Below, piece after piece: positions 7,523-15,654 of a stretch of 64,000 nt of DNA (its first letter is position 1; each line of letters begins with the position of its first letter). The notes below the pieces were generated by a model, which ran no database searches, was not told the DNA's origin, and saw only the letters and a list, made by a program, of their open reading frames with translations. The DNA comes from Lactobacillus sp. YT155 (GTDB lineage: Bacteria > Bacillota > Bacilli > Lactobacillales > Lactobacillaceae): assembly GCF_030504545.1 (NCBI RefSeq), contig NZ_JAUKWP010000001.1, positions 357,255 through 421,254 of the forward strand, written 5' to 3'. The position numbers and the translations under genes are program-made.

Positions 7523-8206
7523 CTAGGTACTTTCCTTGTCTTCTAAAATCAATTCCCCATTCTCAAATCCCCACATATTTTCATTGAAAAATAATAATAT
7601 GGCAAAACAGAATACCGGCATTGACATAATTATTACGTTTACCGTTTGAATTGTAGTCTCAGCGTACAACATGCCATATAAGAAAAACACAAGCACGATG
7701 TACAAACCTATTTTGGGTAAAAAATAGTATTCTGCTGGATATATTCTTTTTATTACAATTCTCTTTCTGCTTTGATCTAACATTATTTCATCTAATTGAT
7801 GTCTTTTATGATAGATTATTTTATAAATCACACATCCTAAAAGTCCTGCGATATATAAGCCTATTTTTATAGATAGATTATTGAACTCAAGAAAACGGGT
7901 GTCATCATAAAGACCTTGTGACCCAGTGTATCCAATCATTCCTACCGAACCTGCAGTGATGGTTACTTTAGTAAATTTGTTTGAATCAGGATTATCCGCA
8001 AAATTAAATATTCTAGCATATTCTTCTTTCGTTATTTCTACACAAACATGCTTAAAAAAATAACTAAGTAAAGGAAATATGATAGTCATTATTATTGGTA
8101 TATCACTATCCATTAAATAATGCTTTCCTTGGATAGTAATTAATTTATATCTTCTATTCTTAGCTGGTTTTTCCACCACGAATGGCAGTCTTTTATTCTC
8201 ACTCAT
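7523..8206 (-). CDS. DUF443 family membrane protein, divergent copy
   Basis: This 227-residue protein starts at ATG 8206 behind GGGGACAGAAC. It keeps the DUF443 layout: NRRYKLITIQGKHYLMDSD near the N-terminus, a hydrophobic segment, FKHVCVEITKEEYARI, then helices at about residues 120-140, 170-190 and 195-215. A loop with KRHQLDEIMLDQSRKRIVIK sits where the other copies have NKLDDSYLNEKK. The C-terminus is ENGELILEDK, matching the ETYLEID tail position. It is the first gene of the leftward array and is divergent from the RRNPP-type regulator, with 165 bp between the start codons. Confidence 0.75.
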   Translation of the reverse strand: MSENKRLPFVVEKPAKNRRYKLITIQGKHYLMDSDIPIIMTIIFPLLSYFFKHVCVEITKEEYARIFNFADNPDSNKFTKVTITAGSVGMIGYTGSQGLYDDTRFLEFNNLSIKIGLYIAGLLGCVIYKIIYHKRHQLDEIMLDQSRKRIVIKRIYPAEYYFLPKIGLYIVLVFFLYGMLYAETTIQTVNVIIMSMPVFCFAILLFFNENMWGFENGELILEDKEST

Positions 8207-8371
8207 TGTTCTGTCCCCAAATCCTATAAGAACCATTACTAATTTGTTTCTACTATTATATTGAAAATATCATATTTTAAATGAAATAAAAGGGGGTAGT
8301 GAACTTCGTAGACGTTTTGGCACTATTCGTATATAATTTGATAGATAACCTGTACTTTTTAGGAGCACAAT

Positions 8372-9178
8372 ATGTTTCTTGGAGAAAAAATACGTAAAAA
8401 ACGTCTAAATCTAAACATTACTCAATCTGAACTTGCTGATGGCATTTGCACGCAATTCACCATCAGTAATTTGGAGCGAAAAAATCTTCCCCCTTCTACT
8501 GAAATTTTGACCCAGCTTTGTCTTAAATTGAATATGGACTTGAACGAATTATTTACCGAGTTTGATTCCATTCCTAACCCAATTAAAATAACTGATGACG
8601 TAACCACAGCTGAACACGAGCTCTTAGAAGGTAACTTTGATCCTGCCAAAAAGATATTACAAAAATTCGATTTGGAAGATGCCAAAACCAGAGTTCCTGC
8701 AATTCTATATTTGTGGCGTAGTTATATTGAAATTATAGAAAATAACAATACTGATCTTGCTATTTTCTATTCCACTCAATTCTCACAAAATAGTTCTTCT
8801 GAAGACATCTTTGAGACTATTCTTTTCGACACGGTCATGGGAATTATCTATGATGCCGAAAGTGATAATGAAAGTCTGGCTAGCTTCTACTTTGATAAGA
8901 GCTATCAACTACTAATTGATGTAGCGGAGATTAAGAGTGAACACTTACCTAGATTGCTATTTTCAATCATCAAAGTGGTAAAATTCTACTTAAATCACAA
9001 TCAAGCAGAACAGGCTCAGAAACTTCTCAATTTAGCAATTTCCTGGAGTCGTCAAACTGTGCTAGTTCACTACATGGTTGAAGTTCTTGAATTGAAATTA
9101 CAGAACACAAAAAAAGGAGCTGACGATTATGAGTTCGTCACCTCCGCACTTACAACTTTCAAACAATTAGCCGAATAA
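8372..9178 (+). CDS. RRNPP-type transcriptional regulator (HTH plus TPR-like)
   Basis: This 268-residue protein has an N-terminal XRE helix-turn-helix (about residues 5-62, with IRKKRLNLNITQSELADGI and FTISNLERKN) and a long all-helical C-terminal region resembling the peptide-binding tetratricopeptide repeats of Rgg, PlcR and related regulators. Such proteins usually sense a short imported peptide. No peptide gene is visible next to it. It is divergent from the immunity-like array and is the obvious candidate to control it, although no operator was identified. Its 3' end overlaps the convergent response regulator by 12 bp. A weak promoter (TAGACG, 17 bp, TATAAT at 8332-8337) precedes it. Confidence 0.75.
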   Translation: MFLGEKIRKKRLNLNITQSELADGICTQFTISNLERKNLPPSTEILTQLCLKLNMDLNELFTEFDSIPNPIKITDDVTTAEHELLEGNFDPAKKILQKFDLEDAKTRVPAILYLWRSYIEIIENNNTDLAIFYSTQFSQNSSSEDIFETILFDTVMGIIYDAESDNESLASFYFDKSYQLLIDVAEIKSEHLPRLLFSIIKVVKFYLNHNQAEQAQKLLNLAISWSRQTVLVHYMVEVLELKLQNTKKGADDYEFVTSALTTFKQLAE

Positions 9179-9916
9179 TCTTCTCAACTCACCTAGTTTT
9201 CTCACTGCGAAATCACAGGTGATGTCGTTAGAGAAGATTATTTTTTTTCGGCGATAATCAATTTGTTTCACATTGTTCTTATTGATTAAGAAACTCTGAT
9301 GACATTGAATGAAATCAGGTAGTTCTGCTTGAACTTCTTTCATGGTTCCTCTGAATTCAATAAGTTCGTTTTTAGTATGTAAAATCAATTTGTTTCTAGC
9401 ACTATTATTTAGTTTTTCGAAGTAATAAATAGCATCTTCAGGAATTTGCCGCAAAATTCCATTGAACTTCACCGTAAATACCTTCGGTGTATAGTTTTCC
9501 ATCTTCGATTCATTATGCATAATTGCTGCATGGATGGTCTCTTTAATTTCTCTAGTGACAACTTCTTCGCCATCTTCTTTGTAGATGAAATTCAACGTAT
9601 TAACCTTTTGCTTGATGGTTTCTTTCATCATTTCATCATGTGTCGAAATAAAAGCAATCTCTGCATAAGGATCAAGATTACGAATTTCAACCGCCAGTTG
9701 AATACCATTAATTTGATCTGGTCCAAGATCAATGTCTAAGAAATAAATCCCACCCACTGTCTCAGATTCTCTTGCTAGAATTAATAGTTCGTTTCCTGAC
9801 TCAACTTCAAAAACGTTACTTTTGATATTTTTAAAATTATCCTTCAAGTAATTCTCAGCTAGTTGTTTATACTGTTTGATAAACTGTCTTTGATCATCGC
9901 AGAAAAATATATTCAT
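9167..9916 (-). CDS. LytTR response regulator, AgrA/ComE-like
   Basis: This 249-residue protein has a receiver domain (about residues 1-125, acidic pair CDD at 6-8, probable phospho-acceptor Asp61 in YFLDIDLG, conserved Lys near IYKEDGEE) and a LytTR DNA-binding domain (about 145-249, with CHQSFLINKNNVKQID). It pairs with the histidine kinase gene ending 3 bp upstream. In agr- and com-type systems this protein activates promoters carrying paired direct repeats. No AgrB or AgrD-like gene is adjacent, so the signal source is unknown. Confidence 0.85.
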   Translation of the reverse strand: MNIFFCDDQRQFIKQYKQLAENYLKDNFKNIKSNVFEVESGNELLILARESETVGGIYFLDIDLGPDQINGIQLAVEIRNLDPYAEIAFISTHDEMMKETIKQKVNTLNFIYKEDGEEVVTREIKETIHAAIMHNESKMENYTPKVFTVKFNGILRQIPEDAIYYFEKLNNSARNKLILHTKNELIEFRGTMKEVQAELPDFIQCHQSFLINKNNVKQIDYRRKKIIFSNDITCDFAVRKLGELRRLFG

Positions 9917-9918
9917 GC

Positions 9919-11280
9919 TTATATCCCCTCGTCGACACTTAAATTAACAATAAACTTCTCATCTTCGATTTTGTAATTAATAAAAATATTGTCACTATTA
10001 TCGGTAATTTCTTTAACAGTAGCTAGTCCCAGTCCTCGATTAGGTCCTTTTGAGGAATAACCGTTTTGACTAATATCTTCGAGATTAATTTCATCTGAAT
10101 TCTTGATTGTATTAACTACTAAGAAACTATGCCCATCTTCAATATTCTCAATTCCGATTGTAACTCTTGGCTGAGCCGTCTCTGCTGCAGCCTCAATCGC
10201 ATTATCTAGAATAATTCCTAAAATTCTAAACTCGTCACTATATTTCTCATCTTCTTGAAGTACTTTAGTCGATACTTCGATGTCGAACTGTATCCCTTTG
10301 GTCTGTGCCTCAAGATATTTACTGAAGATTAACCCTTTAATAAATGGATTGTTGATGTATTGTAGACCGTCGATTCGCTGATCTGACATTACATTGAAAT
10401 TATATTCCTTCAGAAGATCCTGCACATCATCAATTAGTTCTTTGTCTCCATATTCATTGATACGATAATTGAGTGCCGACAAAGCATTTTTGATATCATG
10501 ACGAAATTTTCTAACTTCATTGTAGTTGTTTTCTAAGGTGCTCATATATAATTCAAGATTACGCACATTTTCTTGCTCGCTCTCGAACTTTTGCTCTTTA
10601 ATTGTGGCATTAGCAAACATCCAGACAGCAAATGACAAAATTGCAAACATAACTAACATAGTTACTACTACAACCCAAGCAAGCCGCATGGAAGCATTGG
10701 TTAATCTAAAAGCTTCATCGACTGAAAAAGTCGAAACACCAGCAATGACTATCAGCAGTGCAAATAAGTAAGTTAATCGACGATTCATTGTGAATCTGGA
10801 GTTCATTAATTTAACTACCTTATTTACTAGCAAAAATAATAGTCCACTCAGAATATACATGCTGAGAATACTTGAAATTGCTGCACCCCAAGTGAATACC
10901 TTGTCAGAAAAATAACCGACACCACTAAATCGATAACCATAAACAATGATTAACTCTGTAAGAACTACACTAATTTTTACAATTAAATATGCAGCAAATC
11001 CACTAATTATTGCCTTAACATATCTTAGTAATGGTTGTTTTAATTCAAAGTTTACTAGCCAGATAAAGGCAATTGCTGTGAACGTAATCGTCATTAACTC
11101 TTCAAATCTCGCTGCGTTCCAAACAAGCTCTATTGCCGACATGATAGTTCCTAGTACTATTGAAACTACCAATCGTTTCATTATATTTACATTTTTATCA
11201 AAAAAGTACGCAAAAATATAGAAGACTAGAATCATTGTAAATAATTGAATTGTCATACCTTTTATTTCTGGTATTAACAT
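9919..11280 (-). CDS. AgrC-like (HPK10) sensor histidine kinase
   Basis: This 453-residue protein has six or seven hydrophobic segments in residues 1-225, then a coiled linker, a phospho-acceptor motif KFRHDIKNALS with His at about residue 260, and a GHKL ATPase domain (ILGIILDNAIEAAAE, about 355-370; GLGLATVKE, about 415-423). This is the structure of peptide-pheromone kinases such as AgrC, ComD and LamC. It lies directly upstream of the LytTR regulator and is probably co-transcribed with it. The start is ATG 11280, with GGGGTGG upstream. Confidence 0.85.
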   Translation of the reverse strand: MLIPEIKGMTIQLFTMILVFYIFAYFFDKNVNIMKRLVVSIVLGTIMSAIELVWNAARFEELMTITFTAIAFIWLVNFELKQPLLRYVKAIISGFAAYLIVKISVVLTELIIVYGYRFSGVGYFSDKVFTWGAAISSILSMYILSGLLFLLVNKVVKLMNSRFTMNRRLTYLFALLIVIAGVSTFSVDEAFRLTNASMRLAWVVVVTMLVMFAILSFAVWMFANATIKEQKFESEQENVRNLELYMSTLENNYNEVRKFRHDIKNALSALNYRINEYGDKELIDDVQDLLKEYNFNVMSDQRIDGLQYINNPFIKGLIFSKYLEAQTKGIQFDIEVSTKVLQEDEKYSDEFRILGIILDNAIEAAAETAQPRVTIGIENIEDGHSFLVVNTIKNSDEINLEDISQNGYSSKGPNRGLGLATVKEITDNSDNIFINYKIEDEKFIVNLSVDEGI

Positions 11281-11378
11281 CTAGCACCACCCCAAACTTA
11301 CTCCAATACCTCATGCCTAAATTATAATATAAAAAATATCATAACTCAGTATAAAACATGCTCCGTACACTAATCGTA

Positions 11379-11407
11379 TTCTTTTTAACATCAACCGTTA
11401 AAAAGAA
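11379..11407. repeat. 11-bp inverted repeat upstream of the kinase gene
   Basis: TTCTTTTTAAC and GTTAAAAAGAA flank a 7-base spacer with no mismatches, about 100 bp upstream of the kinase start. On the minus strand a TATAAT hexamer follows (around 11321-11326). The site lies upstream of that promoter, where a LytTR or other activator could bind. It could alternatively be a hairpin in RNA. No T-run follows that would make it a standard terminator. Confidence 0.5.
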
Positions 11408-11514
11408 CCTATTAGTTTTATTAGAAATATCTATATTAATAATATCACAACTAAATTATGACAGATATTCCTAACTTTAAAAATGGAAGGTGTTCATTAT
11501 TGATGCAGTTAAAT

Positions 11515-11542
11515 AAAAAACCTCCAAAACGGAGGTTTTTTT
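11515..11542 (-). terminator. Rho-independent terminator of the alaX-like gene
   Basis: The stem AACCTCC, loop AAAAC and GGAGGTT are flanked by A and T runs, directly after the stop codon at 11541 on the minus strand. Confidence 0.8.
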
Positions 11543-12650
11543 ACATTTCTTCATATTTTTTAATTACTTCATCTGAAGTTGCTTCTGTATTCGCAGCCAC
11601 TGCCTTGGGAGAACCGCCACCACGAACTTCAATTTTTTCTTGGAATTTTGCCAATATCTCTCGGGCTTTACCATTCGGCGATATAATTCCAAAATATGTT
11701 TTATTATCTAGCGTTGCCAGAACTAGCTTTTCATCATTAACTTCTTTCATTGTTAACGGAATTAAAGCATTGAAATCACCAGCATCAGTTACATTAGCTT
11801 GGATAATTGAGTCAGAACTCTTGGCAAGTTCTTGAGCCTTGATTCTTAACACTTCCATCTTCATAGCTTTGAGCTGCTTAGTGAGTTGTTTATTCTTAGT
11901 AACTATTTCCTGAATTTTTTCAGAAATACTATCTTTAGAAGCGCTTAGAACAGTGGAAGTTTCTTTGAGGATTTTTTCATCCAATTGTAGCTTCTCATCA
12001 GTTACCCAACCCGTAGTAATTAGTATTCTCGTGCCGTTAGGGACTGGCTCCGTTCCCGTAATCACAAAACTTTGAATTTGCGCTGTACGATTCACGTGAA
12101 GAGTTCCGCAAGGTTGGGTATTAATATCACCAAAATGAACTAGTCGAACTTGATCAAATTTCTGGTAAGTCGGATCTGGATAATCACTACCTTTAACATA
12201 ACTAAAGGTGCAAGGGATGTCAGCTTGAATGATATCATTCATCCACTGTTCGACATTTCGCAGATCTGTTTCATCTACATCTTTGGTATTAATTTCATAC
12301 CATTGATTGCTGGGATTGGCGTTCACTTCCGTTAGTTTTAAACCTAACTTGTCATAATAACCATCCAACAAATGAAAAGCACTCTGGACAGAAGTGTTAA
12401 TATAACGAGTTTTCTTATCCAATTGCATTTCAATAGGATCTCTCAATTCACCAGAAACTTTGTGATACAAAACACCCCCATCCCACTTCAAATCCTCAAC
12501 TGACTGACTATTTATCCAGCCTTTGTCAGGCAACTGGCCACCTTTTTCACCATAAAAAATAGTGCCTTCGAAACTGTAATAGCTGTCTTGAGCATCTTTA
12601 ATCTTAGTCGTAAGAGTCAATTGTTCGAAATTATCGTAAAACTTATTCAT
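11541..12650 (-). CDS. Alanyl-tRNA editing protein, AlaX-like
   Basis: This 369-residue protein matches the long AlaX form: an N-terminal AlaRS-like beta domain (FEGTIFYGEKGGQLPDKGWI), a metal-dependent editing domain, a coiled-coil linker (about residues 225-275) and a DHHA1 tail with GGGSPKAVAAN. Free-standing AlaX proteins hydrolyse Ser-tRNA(Ala) or Gly-tRNA(Ala). The second metal pair is present in the CGTLHV motif. The first pair, normally HxxxH (HTATHLL), reads QSAFHLL here, so the first histidine is a glutamine. Substrate and activity are therefore less certain. It is monocistronic with its own terminator. Confidence 0.8.
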   Translation of the reverse strand: MNKFYDNFEQLTLTTKIKDAQDSYYSFEGTIFYGEKGGQLPDKGWINSQSVEDLKWDGGVLYHKVSGELRDPIEMQLDKKTRYINTSVQSAFHLLDGYYDKLGLKLTEVNANPSNQWYEINTKDVDETDLRNVEQWMNDIIQADIPCTFSYVKGSDYPDPTYQKFDQVRLVHFGDINTQPCGTLHVNRTAQIQSFVITGTEPVPNGTRILITTGWVTDEKLQLDEKILKETSTVLSASKDSISEKIQEIVTKNKQLTKQLKAMKMEVLRIKAQELAKSSDSIIQANVTDAGDFNALIPLTMKEVNDEKLVLATLDNKTYFGIISPNGKAREILAKFQEKIEVRGGGSPKAVAANTEATSDEVIKKYEEM

Positions 12651-12730
12651 ATTAACACCTCACCTTCTTGAAGTGATTATCTCATACATATCTTGAAAGA
12701 GTCACTTTTAGAATACCAGGTTAAGTATCA

Positions 12731-12760
12731 TTGATTAGAACTGAGATATTATTATATTCT
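12731..12760 (+). promoter_or_regulatory. Probable promoter of the LCP gene
   Basis: TTGATT at 12731-12736 and TATTCT at 12755-12760 are separated by 18 bp, about 35 bp upstream of the LCP start codon at 12795. Confidence 0.5.
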
Positions 12761-12794
12761 GTACTTAAACTGCGAAGATAAGGATATAGTACTA

Positions 12795-13700
12795 ATGAAG
12801 AAAACATTCAAAATACTTTTAGCAATAATCCTTTTGATAACTCTTGGTGCTGGTATTTATGGAGCTTTTGTTTATCATGAAGTGAAAAATACTAGTTCGA
12901 AGATTTATCAAAGTAAGGGTAATGCAAAAAACAAACGTTATATTGATGTTAGCTTAAAGGACAAGCAACCTTTTTCCGTCCTATTAATGGGAACCGACAC
13001 TGGTGATTTTGGTCGTCATGAAAAAGGCCGTACTGATACCATGATTTTGGCAACTGTTAATCCTTCTTCCAAAAAAACCAACTTGTTAAGTATTCCACGT
13101 GATACGCTGGTAACCATCCCTAAGTATGATGGTGTCAAAATTAATTCTGCATATACTTATGGCGGTGTTCCTCTTGCTATCAACACCGTTCAGGATACTT
13201 TTGATATTCCGGTGGATTTTTATGTTCTTGTTAATATGCATGGTCTTAAGCAGCTAGTTGACTCTGTTGGTGGAATCAGTGTCAATAGTGATCTCGATTT
13301 CAATTTTGGTGGTCATCATTTCAAAAAAGGAAAAAATGAATTGAATGGCGACTTGGCTTTAAAATATTCAAGAATGAGACATGATGATCCTCGTGGGGAC
13401 TTCGGTCGTCAACTTCGCCAGCAACAAGTTATCGAAGCTATTTTCAAAAAAGCTATTTCGATTCGAATGTTAACCAAATACAATGACTTCTTAACAGCAG
13501 TTGGCGAAAATATGAAGACAAATCTTACTTTTGATGATATGACGAAAATTCAAAGTAATTATCATTCAGTCAATCATTTCCAAAACAATCAATTAAAGAC
13601 TGATGGCCAAATGATTAACGGTCTTTCATTCCAAGTTATTTCTGATAATACACTTGCTCAAACTTCCAAAACTTTAAAAGAACAACTCGACTACAAATAA
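12795..13700 (+). CDS. LytR-CpsA-Psr (LCP) family phosphotransferase
   Basis: This 301-residue protein has a short cytoplasmic tail, a membrane helix (about residues 7-25) and the LCP domain: FSVLLMGTDTGDFGRHEKGR with RTDTMILATVNP, then LLSIPRDTLVTIP and later YSRMRHDDPRGDFGRQLRQQ. Those arginine and aspartate residues bind the polyprenyl pyrophosphate. LCP enzymes attach teichoic acid or capsular polysaccharide to peptidoglycan outside the membrane. Its position next to the exopolysaccharide operon fits a role in attaching that polymer, though it is transcribed in the opposite direction as its own unit. The start follows AAGGATATAGTACTA. Confidence 0.9.
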   Translation: MKKTFKILLAIILLITLGAGIYGAFVYHEVKNTSSKIYQSKGNAKNKRYIDVSLKDKQPFSVLLMGTDTGDFGRHEKGRTDTMILATVNPSSKKTNLLSIPRDTLVTIPKYDGVKINSAYTYGGVPLAINTVQDTFDIPVDFYVLVNMHGLKQLVDSVGGISVNSDLDFNFGGHHFKKGKNELNGDLALKYSRMRHDDPRGDFGRQLRQQQVIEAIFKKAISIRMLTKYNDFLTAVGENMKTNLTFDDMTKIQSNYHSVNHFQNNQLKTDGQMINGLSFQVISDNTLAQTSKTLKEQLDYK

Positions 13701-13739
13701 AAAAAGCTTTCACTATTTAATAATAGCGAGAGCTTTTTT
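13699..13739. terminator. Bidirectional terminator between LCP and MarR genes
   Basis: AAAAAGCT and AGCTTTTT arms with an inner CTATT/AATAG stem separate two convergent genes and overlap the MarR stop codon. Confidence 0.75.
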
Positions 13740-14103
13740 AAACAAATTCATTAAAATATTTTAAAAATTCTTCGTTCAAATCTTTATCGATTTTTTGTAA
13801 AACCTGTTCTCCATGCTTGGTTATCGTTATTTTGATTCTTCTCGTATCATCGAACTCACTAACCAAGCGTTCAATTAGTCCCTTACTATTCATTTTTTTA
13901 ATAGCTCGAGAAATTGAAGTGTTTGCCATTTGTAGTTCCTCAGACAAGTGTGAGGGAGTCTCAAAAGTGCTTTTAGAAATCATTTCTAACATACAGTATT
14001 GCATAAAACCTAGACCATAATTATTGGTGAAATTGTTCATTTTATTCATAATTTTGATATTTTCCAAATACCAACTGCGTGCATCATTACATCCCGTTGT
14101 CAC
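13738..14103 (-). CDS. MarR-family transcriptional regulator
   Basis: This 121-residue protein starts at GTG 14103 behind GAGGT. A winged helix is visible: MLEMISKSTFETPSHLSEEL, recognition helix TSISRAIKKMNSKGLIER, and wing FDDTRRIKITITKHGE. The C-terminal helix mediates dimerisation in the family. It lies 15 bp downstream of the Mga-like regulator and is convergent with the LCP gene. The ligand is unknown; being the last gene in the leftward exopolysaccharide block, it may act on that operon. Confidence 0.8.
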   Translation of the reverse strand: MTTGCNDARSWYLENIKIMNKMNNFTNNYGLGFMQYCMLEMISKSTFETPSHLSEELQMANTSISRAIKKMNSKGLIERLVSEFDDTRRIKITITKHGEQVLQKIDKDLNEEFLKYFNEFV

Positions 14104-14118
14104 AATAACTTACCTCGC

Positions 14119-15594
14119 TTATCTTCCCATGTTTTCTATTGCCCTACTCAATTTATTAACTGAATTATCATTAAACACACTGTCAAAAGAAATGATTGGT
14201 ACATCTGGATCAACTTGCTCTTTGATTCCTTGAAAATTCTTTTCATCAACAATAATAATGTCCATATTTTCTAAATTCTGTTCATTAGTTTCGAAAATAA
14301 CTTTTCTATTTATTTGTTCAACAATTTTGTTTTGAGCTATATATTGTTGTGCGGTCCCTGTTTCGTAAAACAATCCAATTTTGATTGGGTTTTCATATTC
14401 TGCGACCGGAATATTGACTTTTAAAATTGGAATAATTTCTGTTAACAATTGTTCCATTTGATAAAAATTCAAGTCACCACTCATTAGTTTAAAAACTGCT
14501 TCTTTAACGAAACTATAGAATTTAGGATACTTATCTTGTTGTTTGTTTAAATAAGTTTCCATTTCCTGTATATCATCAATATGGCCAAAGTTTTCGAGTA
14601 AAATAACTCTTCGAGTCAAAATATATGCTAATTGCTCTGCCTTAAGCTGTTTTTCATTTTCGTAATGAGCTATTAAGTTATTTTGCAACCTTTTAACCAA
14701 CATGTATTCTCTAATATTGTTGTCTTTAAAGAATGCTACTTCTTTTTTTACCGCATCTTCACTTCTATCAATTCTCATAGAAGTTATGAACAAGAATATT
14801 AAATACTCAGATTCTAAATCAGATACCGTTTCATTTAATTGTTTAAACTGTAAATTCACAAAATGATGAACAATTTCATAAAGCGGATGGTTGGTTAGCC
14901 AATTATATTCAGCAAAATCAGAATCAACGTAGTGATGTTGACGAATACGGATAACCGCAATCGCTAAATATATTTCCATAATATAGCGCTCGACAAAACT
15001 GAATTCGGATTTTGTTTCTACGTTCAATTGCTCAATTTGTTGATCAAGAATTGTCTTCTCAATAGCTTTAATTGGCCATTCATAAGTTCCATAAATATTC
15101 TTAAGTACTTCATAATAGAACTGTCGAATACGGACTTCTTTCCCTTGTAGTTGTCCTTTACTGACATTCAATTTCAAATCATACAAATTTAAAATTGGTG
15201 CTATTCTTCTAAGTTTTCTATTCAATGTAGCAAAACTAGTGTAATTCTCTAAACAAAATTCAATAGTACTTTTTTTCTGATCAAATAATATTTTTTTGAT
15301 AAATAGAAAGGCTAGAGAGCGATTATAATAATAAATCTCTAATTTTTTGAAAGTTGCGGGCCCTTTTTCTAAACAATATCCTTTACCGCTGCAACTTTCT
15401 ATTGCGTATACTTTTTCGCCGTAAACATTAGCTAAATCATCATTGATGCTATTTATCAATGTTGATATTTTTTTCTGACTTACACCTACCAGTTTGGCTA
15501 ACTCATTTCTGGTTAACCACTGATTTACTGCATTGCTAAATTGTTTAACGATCACCAGCCTTATCTCATCATCTTTTTCTAAAAATAAATGCAT
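14119..15594 (-). CDS. Mga-like helix-turn-helix regulator
   Basis: This 491-residue protein starts at ATG 15594 behind GAGGGG. An N-terminal helix-turn-helix (TRNELAKLVGVSQKKISTLINSI, about residues 33-57) is followed by a second winged-helix region (CLENYTSFATLNRKLRRIAPIL, about 120-140), long helical PRD-like regions and a C-terminal EIIB-like part (IGLFYETGTAQQYIAQN, IIIVDEKNF). This is the domain order of Mga/AtxA-type regulators of surface and capsule genes. It follows the last exopolysaccharide gene by 60 bp and may be its regulator. The PRD histidines are not obvious. Confidence 0.75.
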   Translation of the reverse strand: MHLFLEKDDEIRLVIVKQFSNAVNQWLTRNELAKLVGVSQKKISTLINSINDDLANVYGEKVYAIESCSGKGYCLEKGPATFKKLEIYYYNRSLAFLFIKKILFDQKKSTIEFCLENYTSFATLNRKLRRIAPILNLYDLKLNVSKGQLQGKEVRIRQFYYEVLKNIYGTYEWPIKAIEKTILDQQIEQLNVETKSEFSFVERYIMEIYLAIAVIRIRQHHYVDSDFAEYNWLTNHPLYEIVHHFVNLQFKQLNETVSDLESEYLIFLFITSMRIDRSEDAVKKEVAFFKDNNIREYMLVKRLQNNLIAHYENEKQLKAEQLAYILTRRVILLENFGHIDDIQEMETYLNKQQDKYPKFYSFVKEAVFKLMSGDLNFYQMEQLLTEIIPILKVNIPVAEYENPIKIGLFYETGTAQQYIAQNKIVEQINRKVIFETNEQNLENMDIIIVDEKNFQGIKEQVDPDVPIISFDSVFNDNSVNKLSRAIENMGR

Positions 15595-15654
15595 AATTTT
15601 CCCCTCTTAATCAATTAAACAAGTCCCCTAAAACTCAACTTAAAAGAATGAAAA

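Noticed and set aside
11280-11340. Short AgrD-like peptide frame beginning MRYWSKFGVV upstream of the kinase
   Set aside because: It overlaps the kinase start out of frame, has no ribosome site, and lacks the amphipathic leader and acidic tail of AgrD precursors.
11458-11835. 125-codon plus-strand frame
   Set aside because: It crosses the terminator and runs antisense to the conserved end of the AlaX-like gene.
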